A program made the translations under genes and the position numbers. The notes under the pieces were generated by a model. The model worked only from the letters and a program-made list of their open reading frames with translations. It made no database searches and was not told the origin of the DNA. A DNA stretch of 64,000 nt from Albula goreensis (taxonomy: Eukaryota; Chordata; Actinopteri; Albuliformes; Albulidae), in NCBI GenBank assembly GCA_022829145.1, contig CM040753.1, forward strand, positions 15,266,884 to 15,330,883, given 5' to 3'. Position 1 is the first letter of the stretch, and each line of letters opens with the position of its first letter. This document shows positions 49,683 through 60,706 of the stretch, piece after piece.

Positions 49683-50041
49683 AGAAACACATATTTATTA
49701 GCACTGTTACCTTCTTATTTAGACCATTACTGCAGTGATACAGCTACCCTCAGAGACTGAAACCCAGTGGCAGCATGGCTCCAGAGCTGACATTCAGCAC
49801 AAAACTGCAGAGCTATGAAAAGCCTTTCCTCTCATCTGAGCTCAAGTTCCTGTCTCAGCCTCCCCCTCACATTTTTGTCTACTCACTGTGCCCCATGACT
49901 TCACATGCTCAAACTGACAGGCAGCAAGAATGAAACAGAGCACAAGGAAAGTTACTTTTACCAAACATAAGACTGAAAACTCTACCACAGACGTCTGAGC
50001 ACTGGTCCCTTCTTGACAAGCACAGCGAGCCTTCAGGAGCG

Positions 50042-50096
50042 ATGACTCTCTTCCAGCGGGTCCTCACTCTCACTCTGCTCCTGCTTCTGTACAAGC
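50042..50096 (+). CDS. pdcd1: pdcd1-like exon 1 (signal peptide)
   Basis: MTLFQRVLTLTLLLLLYK plus one base of codon 19. Donor AAGC|GTAAGT is strong, phase 1. The hydrophobic core is Leu/Thr-rich and cleavage is expected near the start of exon 2. Upstream, at 49946-49950, is a GGAAA core that could bind NFAT; this is speculative. Confidence 0.8.
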
Positions 50097-53000
50097 GTAA
50101 GTCCTTTTTTTTTACTTCCTTTTCACTTTTAGTAATGTCATTCATAAATGCTGCTCTTGTGTCACCCTGGTTTCAGGTGAGGTACTCAAATATTTATTTT
50201 TTAAAAATGTTCTTTTCTTACTTTTTAAATCAACATCTTTGATTTATCACAGTTTCAACAGCCAAGTGTTTATAAATTGTGCAGGCTGGTGTAGAGTACA
50301 TTATAACTTTTTTATTGACTATATATAACTATACACTACATACTATATATGTACTTATAGTCCATATAACATTGTATATAGACTATAAGTACATGAAACA
50401 ATAATTTTAAATGGCAGTCACAATCTCAAATAATTTTAATAGGTTTGATGTAGCATTAAAGAATGTTTTCATATGTTTTATCATTTGATTTAGCCAACCA
50501 AGGACTTACTGAATGCTGTGGACAGAGTAAAAAGTATATAGGTTTCCCCATGACAAAAATATGAATGTAAATTAATAACTGTTCGATAAAATATGTTTAA
50601 TATGAAATTGTACAGCACCAGAATGCTTGGAGAATTCACAACAGACATGTGTATGATGAAAAAACTTAAATTAAAAAAAAACAAGTACTAAAGATATGTG
50701 TGCCTGGGAGAGAGACTATAAAGATACACTGAGATAAAACCCACTTATTTCTGTTTCTCTCTGTCATGTTCTCCCCTCATGGAAAATATGACAAAGTGGC
50801 ACTACAAGGTTCTGCATATTTCTACCTCTTTTCTTTGAATTGCACCTTAGTTTTTCCTGAAACTTTCTTTTGTAATACAGTAAGTTTCTATTCCATTTAT
50901 TGGATGCAAGATTCAAATCAACTCAACTCATACTTCTTGAAATCTTTGTTTTGTCATGTTTTTGTAGATGAGTAAGGAGACATGGTAGTGACTCAGCTGA
51001 GGTGTTGACCCCTCAGTGGTTCTCTAACTTGAGGTTGATTGTTAGATTAGATTACATGTGGCAAAAATGAACCTTCCCCCAAACACTAACAGTGAAAATA
51101 ATCATCAGACTTGGATTGTGCAACCCTAGTGTTTTGATATATGTCAGGCTAACATATGCACCTCTTAACCACACAGTGCATTTCCCATGTAATAGACTTT
51201 TGGAAGTCTTATTTTTATGCCTCAAATTCACTTATGCACTGTGCAATTCAGGTATGGATTCAGTCTGTTCCAGACAATTTCAAATAATGGGGTCCGATTA
51301 CCATTGAGTTTGTGCAGTAATTGCTGGTTATGTCAGCTTCAAGTTTTCTTTGTGCTGACATATCTTGTCCTGAGCTATAATTGTGTGCCTTGTGATTAAG
51401 AACTTTTTGTTCATTTGAATAAGGTGTCAAAATAAATATTTTATTGTTACTTTATCTGGAAGGATCTCATGCAATTTCCAGATTTTGAATATCACCCAAG
51501 TCACTGCATGTTTGGTGTATCTTAATGGTTGGGTAGATTGGCTTGTAAGGCCAGGGTTTCAGATTCAGTTCCAAAATGGGCACTGCTGATGTACCTTTAC
51601 TAAGGTACTTAACCCAAAGTGCTTCAGTAAATATCCAGCTGTATGATAAGAAATAATACAGATAATAATTTCTTGTTTATTCTCAATCATAAGAAGTCTG
51701 TTATTTTATTCTAACAATTGTTGTTGTGTTTTTAACATATGATGCTATTTACATTTGTAATTATATAATATGTATATACAGGTTTCAAAATGATTAGCGT
51801 CTTTTTTCTCAGTACTTGGTGCAGCCTCATGTGTTAAAGAAGGACCTTTGCCATAATGTTTAATACGTTTGGAAAACACATCTGATTTGGGGGATCCTGA
51901 TCTGTTCTTCCTTGCAGAACCTTTCAAAGACCTTAATGTCTTTACGTATATGTTTAGGACTTCAAATCAGACCACAGGCTTGCTTGTTTGTTTGTTTGTT
52001 TGTTTGTTTGTTTGTTTGTTTGTTTGTTTGTTTGTTTGTTTGTTTGTTTGTTTGTTTGTTTGTTTGTTTGTTTGTTTGTTTGTTTGTCCAGTGATGGATG
52101 ACTATTTTTAAGGGTCACTGCATCAAATTATATTAAATATTATATCATTATAAATAATAAGATACTTTATTGTCATAGAGTTCATGATTCCAGTGATCTT
52201 AACAAGGACCCCAGGACCAATGTCAGCCCCATAAGATCAAAGATCCATCACAGTAGTATAGGTAGGTGTGAGGTTCCTCTCTGCATGTGCTTCCATCTTC
52301 TTACACCAAATTTACCATTAGTGTGCAAGGAACTGAGGAACTCAGTCTTGGGCTGCGTTCCAATCCTTTTTTTCGTCTCCTCCCCTCCTTTCCTACCCCA
52401 GAAATATGCCGGAAATATGTGGAGGAAAGGAAGGGAGGAAACGAGTGGAGGAAAGGAGGAAAGGAGGAGATGAATCGAAAATTGGAACAGCTAATCCGAT
52501 TCGCCCGTCATCAAAGTCGATGTCGGCTATTGATGAAGTAATAATTTCGACTGACTCTGAAGATAACAAAGCCAATCAAAATATTCTGTGGGATGGTCTT
52601 TTAACCTGACTGGTCATGAGCACAATGATGTCACCCAGAAATGTGAAAACACTTCCACGGTAGGATACATTGATGTATCCTCCGTTTGGAGGAAACGAAA
52701 AAGGAGGAAAGGAGGAGGCGAGATTTCGCTTTGGAACAGTGGAGGAAAGGAGGACACATAATCAGCTTCCGGGGCACGGAGGAAAGGAGGGGAGGAAAGG
52801 AGGAGATGAATTTGAGTATTGGAACGCAGCCTTGTTGTCTTTTGATCACATGTCCTTGTGGTCCAGTGGAAGTGCCAGAGGCATTTGTCAAACTCCAAGA
52901 CACTTCAATTTGTTTTTTGCATGCAATAATGGCTTTCTTATGGCAACCCTTCCGGATAGACCGGCATGGATTTGGCATCTAGTGTTTCAATTGGAGACTT

Positions 53001-56000
53001 TCATTCTCATTAATGGCTGAAGTTGTCTTTGAGATGCATTAAAATTCAACAGGTTGGATGTGAGGCTTGGTGAATGATTCTTATAGCGGCTTTACAGCAC
53101 ACCAAGAGGAATTTGACAAAAAAAACTGATTTACTTAATATCCAGTGCTTCTGCAGATTGCTAATACAGTTGACACCAATATTATATTAACAGAACATTG
53201 CTCCTTGAAAATGTACATTTTCCTCAACAAATTTATTTACATTTATATTCCTTGTTTATCTTTCACAGTCTATTAGTTCATCTATATCAAGGGTGCCAAA
53301 ACATCGGAGATGATCTTAGTATTATATTTTAAACAGTTTTTTTTAGAATAATTGTATTATTACACAGCATTCTCAGTCTGAGCATAAAATGATGTTTTTT
53401 AGGCCTAAGTGTTGTTTATTTTGTAAAGCCTTTTTGTTTATCTCACTCAAGGGCGCCAATAATTCTTGACTGTATGTCTCAGAAATTGTCCAGATTTTAA
53501 TGTTGTAATGCATGTCAAGTCAAGATATGGATGCCATGGACACTGAGTGCTGTAACCATGTGTCACAAATATGTTCTGTGCTTGGAATCTCCCTGTATTG
53601 CTGTGCTTCTGCCAGACTAACCGCATTAAAGTCTGAGCCGTGCAGGTCCTGAGAGACAGGAAACACTGCGGGATGGGGTTAGAGACTCGCCGCTTTTCAA
53701 CATCCTGGCAAAGCGCGTAATCACAAACACACTCTCACATACAGAAATGTCTCTCTGTCTCTCCCTGCTTCTCCCCCCACCCCCAATCTCTCTTTCTTTC
53801 AATTTCAAATTCAAGGTGCTTATTTCGGGAAATTCATCAATAAATATTGCCAAAGTGACATGGCAGGCTAAAATGTTTGCAATAAGTGTGCAACAACTGG
53901 GGTATTTATTCCCTCTCAAAAATAATTTCTCATTAGTGAGGAAGAAGTTTTGTTTAATATGTGAAAGTATTGTGGAAGTTTTTTTTATGTTTTATGCAAT
54001 AAAAGAGGAACTGCATGTATGTCTGCACACTTCCAGTTTTACTGTAGCCACACATTCACAGTTTGTTTTTTATACCAGTGGTTTTTGGTGTCTGCCTGTG
54101 TCAGCTGCAAAAAAGGGGTTGGTGAGCTCAATCAGTAGGGTCACTTAAAATCAGCTTTATTGGAATGGTAATTACGTGCTTCTCAAAAGCACAAAAATAA
54201 CGGCACATTCAGACACAAGATTGCAAAAATGGATGTGGGTAAGATGTTAGCTATTAAAACAGACTATATATCAATGATAATAGTTGTAATCACAAAGCAT
54301 AGCAACAATAAAAATGAACCTGTCCATTTAACCGGACAGGTTACTGAAACAGACTGCATCATCAGTTGAGAACATGGCCCTAAAGCTGGGTGAGATGAGG
54401 AATGCAGTCGATCCCCAGGAATCTGAAGCAAAGTGCCACATTACAAATCAGCTCCAGTACCAACTGTCATTTCTGCAATCACTTGTTTACATTTATATAA
54501 TCAATATTTTAAATGGGTATCAGTAATAACTGAGAAAAATCGATAGATGATGAGTGTGAGCTCTGAGTTAGAATTAGATTAGAAGTTAGAATTTATAAAG
54601 GAACCTGATGAGCAGGATGCCTCTAATGAATGAAATGCTTGTTTTTCCCTACAAATGTCAGAGAGGATTACTTTTAACTTTCATTATTAATGAAAAAGTA
54701 TGTCTCTTTTCAGCCTTATTTTGCATAGATGGTAATCAAAGTAACAAGCAGCTAGATACTTGCAGCTTAATGTCATGGTAAAACAGATCGATTTCATGGG
54801 ATTTGGGAGAGGATTCTTGAAAAGGCATAATGTCACCAATACTTCTCATAACATGCACAGTATTCTCATTTTTTAAACATACTAAAACCATTTTTATTCC
54901 CTTATATTTCTGATCAGATCACATCCAGGCAGTGGAGATTGAGAGGATAACTGGAGATGAAGTCAAGATCCTGTTCTCATTCCAGAACCAGTCTTTTCCT
55001 TATGTACAGAATAAACAACATTCCATAAATGTAAACGATATTGTGAATCTGTACAAAAATGATAAGAAAATTGTGGAGTGTAGCCCACGCTGCACAGACA
55101 GTCGCTTTATGTTATTTCATTCTCGGGAAGTCAGCCTTAGCATCACAAACCTGACACCTTCAGACTCTGGGGAGTACTACATTGCACTGATGCTCAAAAA
55201 TGAGGCCCCAGTGGAGAGTGAGAAAATATCCCTCCTCATTCACTCCAGGGAAACAATCACAGGTAAGTGGCCAGTCTGTTTCCTCATCAAAAACATCTAA
55301 CATCTCCTCATCAAGGAGCCTCGTGAACAGTAGTGTTAACATAACATGAATATTCAAGTTTCATGTTGTTCTTAATTGAAATGAGGGATTTTGATTTGAT
55401 TTTTTTGTTTGCATCACAAAATTAACAGCACAGATTACCAAACCTGGTCCCTGAGCAATTTTGTAATGTGATGTATTACAGTAATTTGTGGAACATGTAA
55501 CATATTCTGCAATGCATTTTACATGTCATGCAGCACATATACTGAACTATATCAAAAAATATCCATCCATGTAGTTGTAAGCTACTCTGCTGAAATGGTT
55601 TCCTAGATTTCTAGAACTTAAGATGCTCTGAATCTTTGCCATCATATTTCCAAATGTGAAATAGATTTTTGCTGTTGTTTTGGTCACATAAAATAATGTT
55701 TTGAAAACTTGTAATTGAGAGGTTGAAGGTTTCAGCCCCAGGTATCCACTGGCATCAGACCTCAATCCATCTATTTAAATTGCTTGTATGTGGCATAATG
55801 TAAGTCTGTGGTAAAAGTGGCTGCTTAAAAGGGAATGTACAAACCTTACTTCCCCCTCCACCTCTAGGGACTCCCTCAACCTCTTCTGCAAGCACAAGGC
55901 ATAGCTTCCATGAGCCCTCTATCTCTGCATCCTCTGCTCGCCTTTATATCATTACTGCGCTGGTGGTCATCGCCATGGTGATGCCCATTGTACTGATCAA

Positions 56001-58270
56001 CTGGTTCTGCCTGAACCAAGGGAGAAAGTCAGGTGAGGAGGGTCCTGCCACACTCCACAGGACTGACTGGGGCCATGGACTGTACTCACTCTGAAGAGAT
56101 GCAGGATATGCTGTTTTTTGTTGATACTCAGAGCCTAATTGATCATTTCACACACAGTTGACCCACTCACAATGTCTGTTGGGTCTGAACTAGTTGTTGA
56201 TTTTTTGGTGAAAATAAAAGGCAACAGAATCTGTATCTCTCTGTGGCCAGGGCAGACAAATCTCTGCTATAGATGCATCAGCTATTCAGCTCATTTATAT
56301 TCTACTGTCCTCTTTCCTTTTACCACAGGAGCATTTTGTAAAGTGATTTACTTTACAGGTTTTTGCTTTAGAACAGCATTAAATGCCTGATTTAAGCAAT
56401 GGAATGATCATCGTGTCAGTACAGCTGAATCAGGTGTTTTTATTGCTGGAAAAATCCCTGTGCAATAACGCATTACTGAAAGAGAGCTTGTTACATAACA
56501 GTGTTTTATAGCTGACAATATAAATTGCCTTTATTCTATAGTTTGGTTTGAGGAGACTGTTAGCTCCAATTACCATTTAGATACTGTGTCTTCATATCAG
56601 AACTGCTTTGACATTGTAAGGAGTTTGGGACTGAGTGTGAAATTCATTCATACTTATTCAGCATCATTCACTTTCAGCTGACGATTGCTTCATTTAATAT
56701 GTGTAGCTAAAGGAAAAACTGTTGGAAGGAAATATATGCTTTGTTCAGAAAAGCTGCAGTGAATTCAGTGTGCCCCCATGATTCACATTTAAGCGAAGAC
56801 ATAACGCCTAAACATGAATGACTCATGAACCAGAATGTCATTGATTCTTTTATCTGAGGATATCCATGCAGATAATTATTCAAATATGTGGAAAATGGCT
56901 TCTATATGCCCATGATTCACTAGAAAACTGATTTTTATTAGCGAAGGTGTAGGGAAAATGTAACATGTGACCATTTGTGGTTGAAAACAAAAGTCCCCCC
57001 TTCGTCAGCTATCTGGTATAGGTGGAAACCAAGCTTTGAAGCAATAAATGACAGAAATAATTGAAAACTCCTTTTTTGCTTCGTTGCAAGATTAATAGGG
57101 CTCACACAGTGACTGCAATAAGCCTATATCTTGAACAGCAGGCATGTTTTCCATAGGCAAAATAAAGTAGCATTATCTACCTCGCCACAATGAGGTCACA
57201 CTCTGCTGATGATGTCAGAGTAGACAAAGGAGGAGGGCCCTCTGATAATATTTAGTTCTTTACTCTCGACTTTTGTGGGTAGGTCACTGTAGAGAATGCA
57301 ACCAAAGTAACATGAAGTTGTGTCACACAGAACCACAAATTCAAAAGCATACACTCCAACTCTGGACCACCACATTATCCTGACCTGGCATAAACTCACC
57401 ATCTGATCTGAATATTAGCTTTGCCATTTAGCTTTTAATGAATTAGATCAGGATATGGTGAGGGGAACACTGATCTAAGATCAGGACACTTCATGGACAC
57501 TAGCCCTGATTACCAGAAATTCTCCTTTTTTCTACAGATACCCAGCAGCCCCAGATATCCGGCCCAAAGTGTGCGGTAAGCTCCTGCCTTGACTTCACAC
57601 TGATACCACCTCACTGAACACTTCCCAGCCAGAATGATGGAGGGGCTCCCAGACACAGCTGTTGCTCCACTAGCATTTTGTTTGTTAGCACTTGCTACAG
57701 TGATCAGCAAATGGACAGCTGAGCCAGTGAAACACTGGTAGACTAATAGCTGTTTCAGAGGTGGACAGCTAGAGCACCACTGCATTCTTCCTGGCTGGGC
57801 TTGGTCTTCTTTCTCCCTGTCTTTTCATTGAGTGCTTTTTCTTCATCATGAAGATGCATCCATGTTGTCAAAACAAACCTGAGAAGCTTCAAATGATTCA
57901 AAGTGAATCTGTAGGACTTTGTGCAGCTCTATTCTTGGAGAGTCAGTGTGTACAGGAAGGTTTCATTGAGGTGTTAAGGGGTTTTGTGCTCTCTCTGCAG
58001 GTGACCAGTGAGGCCTCCAGTTCCAAGCCTGTGTGTTCCATAGAGTATGTCATGCTGGACTTCCGCAACAGACCAGGGGGAAAGGAAGGGAACAGGTGGA
58101 GCGAAGCCAGCCTGAAACCTCAGGACAGTGTGGAATATGCCACCATCACCTTTCACCCCACACAGCCAGGGCCAAGAGTGGCCCAGGCGGAGCTGAACAC
58201 TCCAACAGAATCCATCCCCAGGATGTCTGCAGACACATCAGTAATCAGGCACAATGTGAGAAGACTTTGA
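50042..58270 (+). CDS. pdcd1: PD-1-like inhibitory Ig receptor (five coding exons, 290 aa)
   Basis: A type I membrane receptor, best read as programmed cell death 1, the lymphocyte checkpoint receptor that recruits SHP phosphatases. Exons 50042-50096, 54918-55262, 55868-56032, 57538-57575 and 58001-58270 total 873 nt; phases (1, 1, 1, 0) agree and all borders are GT-AG. The layout of signal / Ig / stalk+TM / tiny linker / tail, and the length, match mammalian PD-1 (288 aa). Residues 1-18 are a hydrophobic signal. The V-like Ig domain spans about 24-127 and contains DSGEYY and N-glycosylation sites at Asn42 and Asn96. TM is 159-182. The tail has exactly two tyrosines: Tyr217 in IEYVML (ITIM) and Tyr247 in VEYATITF (ITSM core, as EYATIVF in human). 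The canonical Ig cysteines are absent: Phe38 and Ile107 occupy those positions, and Cys73 and Cys77 are the only ectodomain cysteines. Another CD28-family or ITIM-bearing receptor is the main alternative. Confidence 0.8.
50349..50394. repeat. 14-bp perfect inverted repeat in an AT-rich patch
   Basis: ATGTACTTATAGTC and its exact complement GACTATAAGTACAT enclose 18 bases. The surroundings (50318-50395) are full of TATA/ACTA motifs, so a simple-sequence origin is likely. Confidence 0.85.
51525..51665 (+). repeat. tRNA-derived-type SINE (L2-tailed family) in pdcd1-like intron 1
   Basis: Contains, in order, TTGGCTTGTAAGGCCAGGGT, GGGCACTGCTGATGTACC, AAGGTACTTAACCC, GCTTCAGTAAATATCCAGCT and GTATGATAAGAAATAA. 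This is the diagnostic order of a widespread teleost SINE body as I recall it. Confidence 0.7.
51983..52087 (+). repeat. TTTG tetranucleotide microsatellite
   Basis: About 26 near-perfect TTTG units. It gives a spurious (Leu-Phe-Val-Cys)n frame. It lies 0.26 kb upstream of the MITE. Confidence 0.97.
52350..52831. mobile_element. MITE with GGCTGCGTTCCAAT terminal inverted repeats
   Basis: GGCTGCGTTCCAAT at 52351 is mirrored exactly by ATTGGAACGCAGCC ending at 52831. Inside each end lies an AGGAGGAAAGGAGG-type purine tract, oriented so that the ends form long imperfect inverted repeats; more copies of the purine motif occur internally. The flanks both show TTG, consistent with a 3-bp target-site duplication as in PIF/Harbinger elements. 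There is no transposase. The two closely related halves make long open frames that are artefacts. Confidence 0.85.
54918..55262 (+). CDS. pdcd1: pdcd1-like exon 2 (Ig domain)
   Basis: 345 nt, symmetric phase 1-1 as typical for Ig exons; residues 19-134. Acceptor TTCTGATCAG. A second acceptor 15 bases further on (AGGCAG before 54933) would also keep frame and remove five residues. Donor CACAG|GTAAGT. The frame runs 12 codons into intron 2 before a stop at about 55298-55300. Confidence 0.82.
55868..56032 (+). CDS. pdcd1: pdcd1-like exon 3 (stalk and transmembrane)
   Basis: 165 nt, phase 1-1. A Ser/Thr-rich stalk of about 24 residues is followed by YIITALVVIAMVMPIVLI and a Trp-Phe-Cys edge. Acceptor CCACCTCTAG, donor TCAG|GTGAGG. 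The exon is symmetric, so skipping it would give an in-frame protein without a membrane anchor. Confidence 0.82.
57538..57575 (+). CDS. pdcd1: pdcd1-like exon 4 (38-nt linker exon)
   Basis: Encodes the end of codon 189 through Ala201, DTQQPQISGPKCA. Acceptor TTTTTTCTACAG, donor GCG|GTAAGC. It shifts phase from 1 to 0. A tiny exon at this position is a hallmark of the PD-1 gene, whose human exon 4 encodes about 12 residues. Confidence 0.78.
58001..58270 (+). CDS. pdcd1: pdcd1-like exon 5 (cytoplasmic tail)
   Basis: Residues 202-290, after the acceptor CTCTCTGCAG. Holds CSIEYVMLDF and, 30 residues on, DSVEYATITF. The human PD-1 tyrosines are 25 residues apart. The tail ends VRRL and TGA at 58268-58270. 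Confidence 0.85.
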   Translation: MTSEASSSKPVCSIEYVMLDFRNRPGGKEGNRWSEASLKPQDSVEYATITFHPTQPGPRVAQAELNTPTESIPRMSADTSVIRHNVRRL

Positions 58271-58880
58271 ATCATCAGCAATGCACTGCACAAAGAAGCT
58301 TCAAATGAGTGTCAGCCACCCCTTCTCCCTCTCCAAAATCTATATGACGAACTTCACAGAGCACTTGCAAATTACAGAAATGGAGAATAGCCACTATCCC
58401 CAAAAATGGAGGTTCAGACAAAAGACGGACTCATGTCTTCATGAACTTTATTTTTAAAATATATATTTGTGCACTGAGGAAGTTTAGCAAGTCAAATGCA
58501 TTTGTATAAACTGAGATTGTTTTCCAAATGTATATTTTTAAAATAATGTGAAAAAAGGCCTTTGTCTGTCCAAACCAAGTTTCTCTTCCCTTTTCATTCA
58601 TTTGCAAGAGGAAGCATTTGCATACTTGAAATCTTGGAATGCAAATCCCAAGAGATACTAAATTCCTTTAGTGCGAGATTGGTGCTTAAAACACTTAGAA
58701 ACTACAGTTCTTGCAGGATAGCCAACACTCAATCAAGTGCTGCCTTATAGCCATCCTCACTTTCAATGCATGTGTTGTGTAATGATGGAGGTTTCTCCTA
58801 TGTCTGCTAACCTGCTGTAACACTATATGTCAAACAGGGGGACAATTCTGTAAATAAAAAAGTATATAACTTAAAACTCC
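58271..58880 (+). terminator. pdcd1-like 3' UTR with poly(A) signal
   Basis: AT-rich sequence after the stop. The first AATAAA is at 58853-58858, about 585 bases downstream of the stop codon. Another AATAAATAAA lies near 59222. Confidence 0.6.
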
Positions 58881-59281
58881 TTACCTGTATAAATATACAC
58901 CAAAAGGGCTTTCTTGATCAACTTATATCTCCTTTGCTTCTATTGCAGTTTTTCTCATGTTACAGAGTCTTGCAATTTTATGAGCAAGGCAACGGAAATC
59001 CTTCACACCCTTGTTGCTGCTGGCAAATACAAACAGGTGGGAGGGTGTGAATTTTTCTGCATTTTAATACGTTTAGGTCACATTAACAGACACCTTTGGG
59101 TGCATAATGACACATAATTATTTTGCAGAGCTGAAGAGGACTGTGCTAAGCAAGAAAAAAATAAAATAGAGGCTATTTTTGTAAAATTTCTGTATTATTA
59201 GTTATATAAGCATATGTACAAAATAAATAAATGTTCACACTGTCAGTCATATTATCATTAGTAATATTTCATCATGCAGCA

Positions 59282-59332
59282 CTGCCTGAGGCAACCTGCA
59301 TAATATTTCATTGTGCAGGTTACCTCAGGCAG
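59282..59332. repeat. 51-nt strong stem-loop
   Basis: CTGCCTGAGGCAACCTGCA pairs with TGCAGGTTACCTCAGGCAG across a 13-nt loop. There is one mismatch on the plus strand; on a minus-strand transcript it becomes a G-U pair and the 19-bp stem closes completely. Nothing coding is near. Confidence 0.85.
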
Positions 59333-59878
59333 GTGAACCTAATTTCTATACCATGCCTTTAATCAGATTCATCAGAAAATGGCCAATTTAAGCCTCACCA
59401 AGGCTTACAAAAACATATATTACATTCAAAGTTGTTCAAAACTATAGTTCAAAATATTTACATATCAGACAACAGTTCACTGAGTGTGTCAGAGAGAAAA
59501 TGAGGTTGTTCTTTGGAAAACATTTAAACTGTAAATTTCTATTTACACTAACAAAAATAACACTACAGTAGTATATTGAATATAGAAATGTTAACATGAA
59601 GAAGTATACATTTGTTTTAAAAAGGAGAAGAAAAACATATATTTGACATAGTAGACATCAGAAATAATTTGTAGATGTATTTGCGCATGTATACCCTGAA
59701 TTCTGGATCGGTTTTTTTCTTATTAATATAAATATTAATAAAAATTAAATATTAATATAACTTACACTAGTGAGTTGCCTCTGACTTGGCTGAGTTGCTA
59801 TGGTGAGCACAGAAGTTACCATAAGAGCCTCTTCCTATGCTTTAATGAAGCCCCTTTAGACCCCAGCAAATTGGCCAT

Positions 59879-59992
<114 letters not shown>

Positions 59993-60706
59993 TGATCATG
60001 AGCCTATGTGTGTATAAGTGTGGTGATAGCATTAGTGTGGCTTCAGCGCACAAGAACAAAGACAGTAGTAGCAGAGATAAAGATTTGTTTAGAGTCTACA
60101 TCTTTATTCAAGAACTCTGGGACAGTTCCACACAGCAAATCCCATATCATTTCTGTAAAAGCATAATAAAGATAATTGCTCCCATATTGGTGTTCGGAGA
60201 CCTGTAAGGAGCCTTGTTGTGATACCCCCATTAATATTTAAGCGATAGAGGCACATGTATTTACAATTAATTATGATTAGTTAAAGCTGGGACTTGGCAA
60301 CCTGTTTTTGTTGTCATTTAAGTATGTCTGGATTTGTCTCAAAACAAGTGCTGAAAATGTTGAAGAAAAGATAGAATGAACACTGCAAATTTGTCTTACA
60401 AAGTAGAATCAAGTAACTTGCTATTGGCTACACATAGAGCAAGCCATGCAGATGGACTTTCATGAACTGAAGCACTGGAGGTGTTTACAGGGTTCAGCCA
60501 ATGAAAATTCTATAGAAGTATTGAACTTTCTACATATTGAAGTATTTATACAGTGCTCTCCACATCAAGGTGTTTCAGGGTGTTGCGCAATTACAAATTA
60601 TTTCCAAAATACAAATGTCAGGCATAATTCATTCATTTTACATTGTAAATTTCATACAATGTACATTACAGCACAATAAAAAAGGGGAATAACAGTAGCC
60701 ATTTTT

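Larger units (their letters stand above)
45405..50041. other. intergenic between dynlt2b and the PD-1-like gene
   Basis: Contains a TAG/AAT trinucleotide array at 45632-45689, an L2-type tail near 49285, a 12-G run at 49408-49419 and a CA-rich tract at about 49640-49682. No gene is supported. The two genes are divergently transcribed with about 4.8 kb between their starts. Confidence 0.6.
50097..54917 (+). other. pdcd1-like intron 1 (4.8 kb)
   Basis: Contains the inverted repeat at 50349-50394, a SINE at about 51525-51665, the TTTG array at 51983-52087 and the MITE at 52351-52831. The remainder is AT-rich with no recognised feature. Confidence 0.75.

Noticed and set aside
52285..53020. Several overlapping open frames rich in Arg, Lys, Glu and Gly
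   Set aside because: They arise from the purine-rich GGAGGAAA repeats of the MITE.
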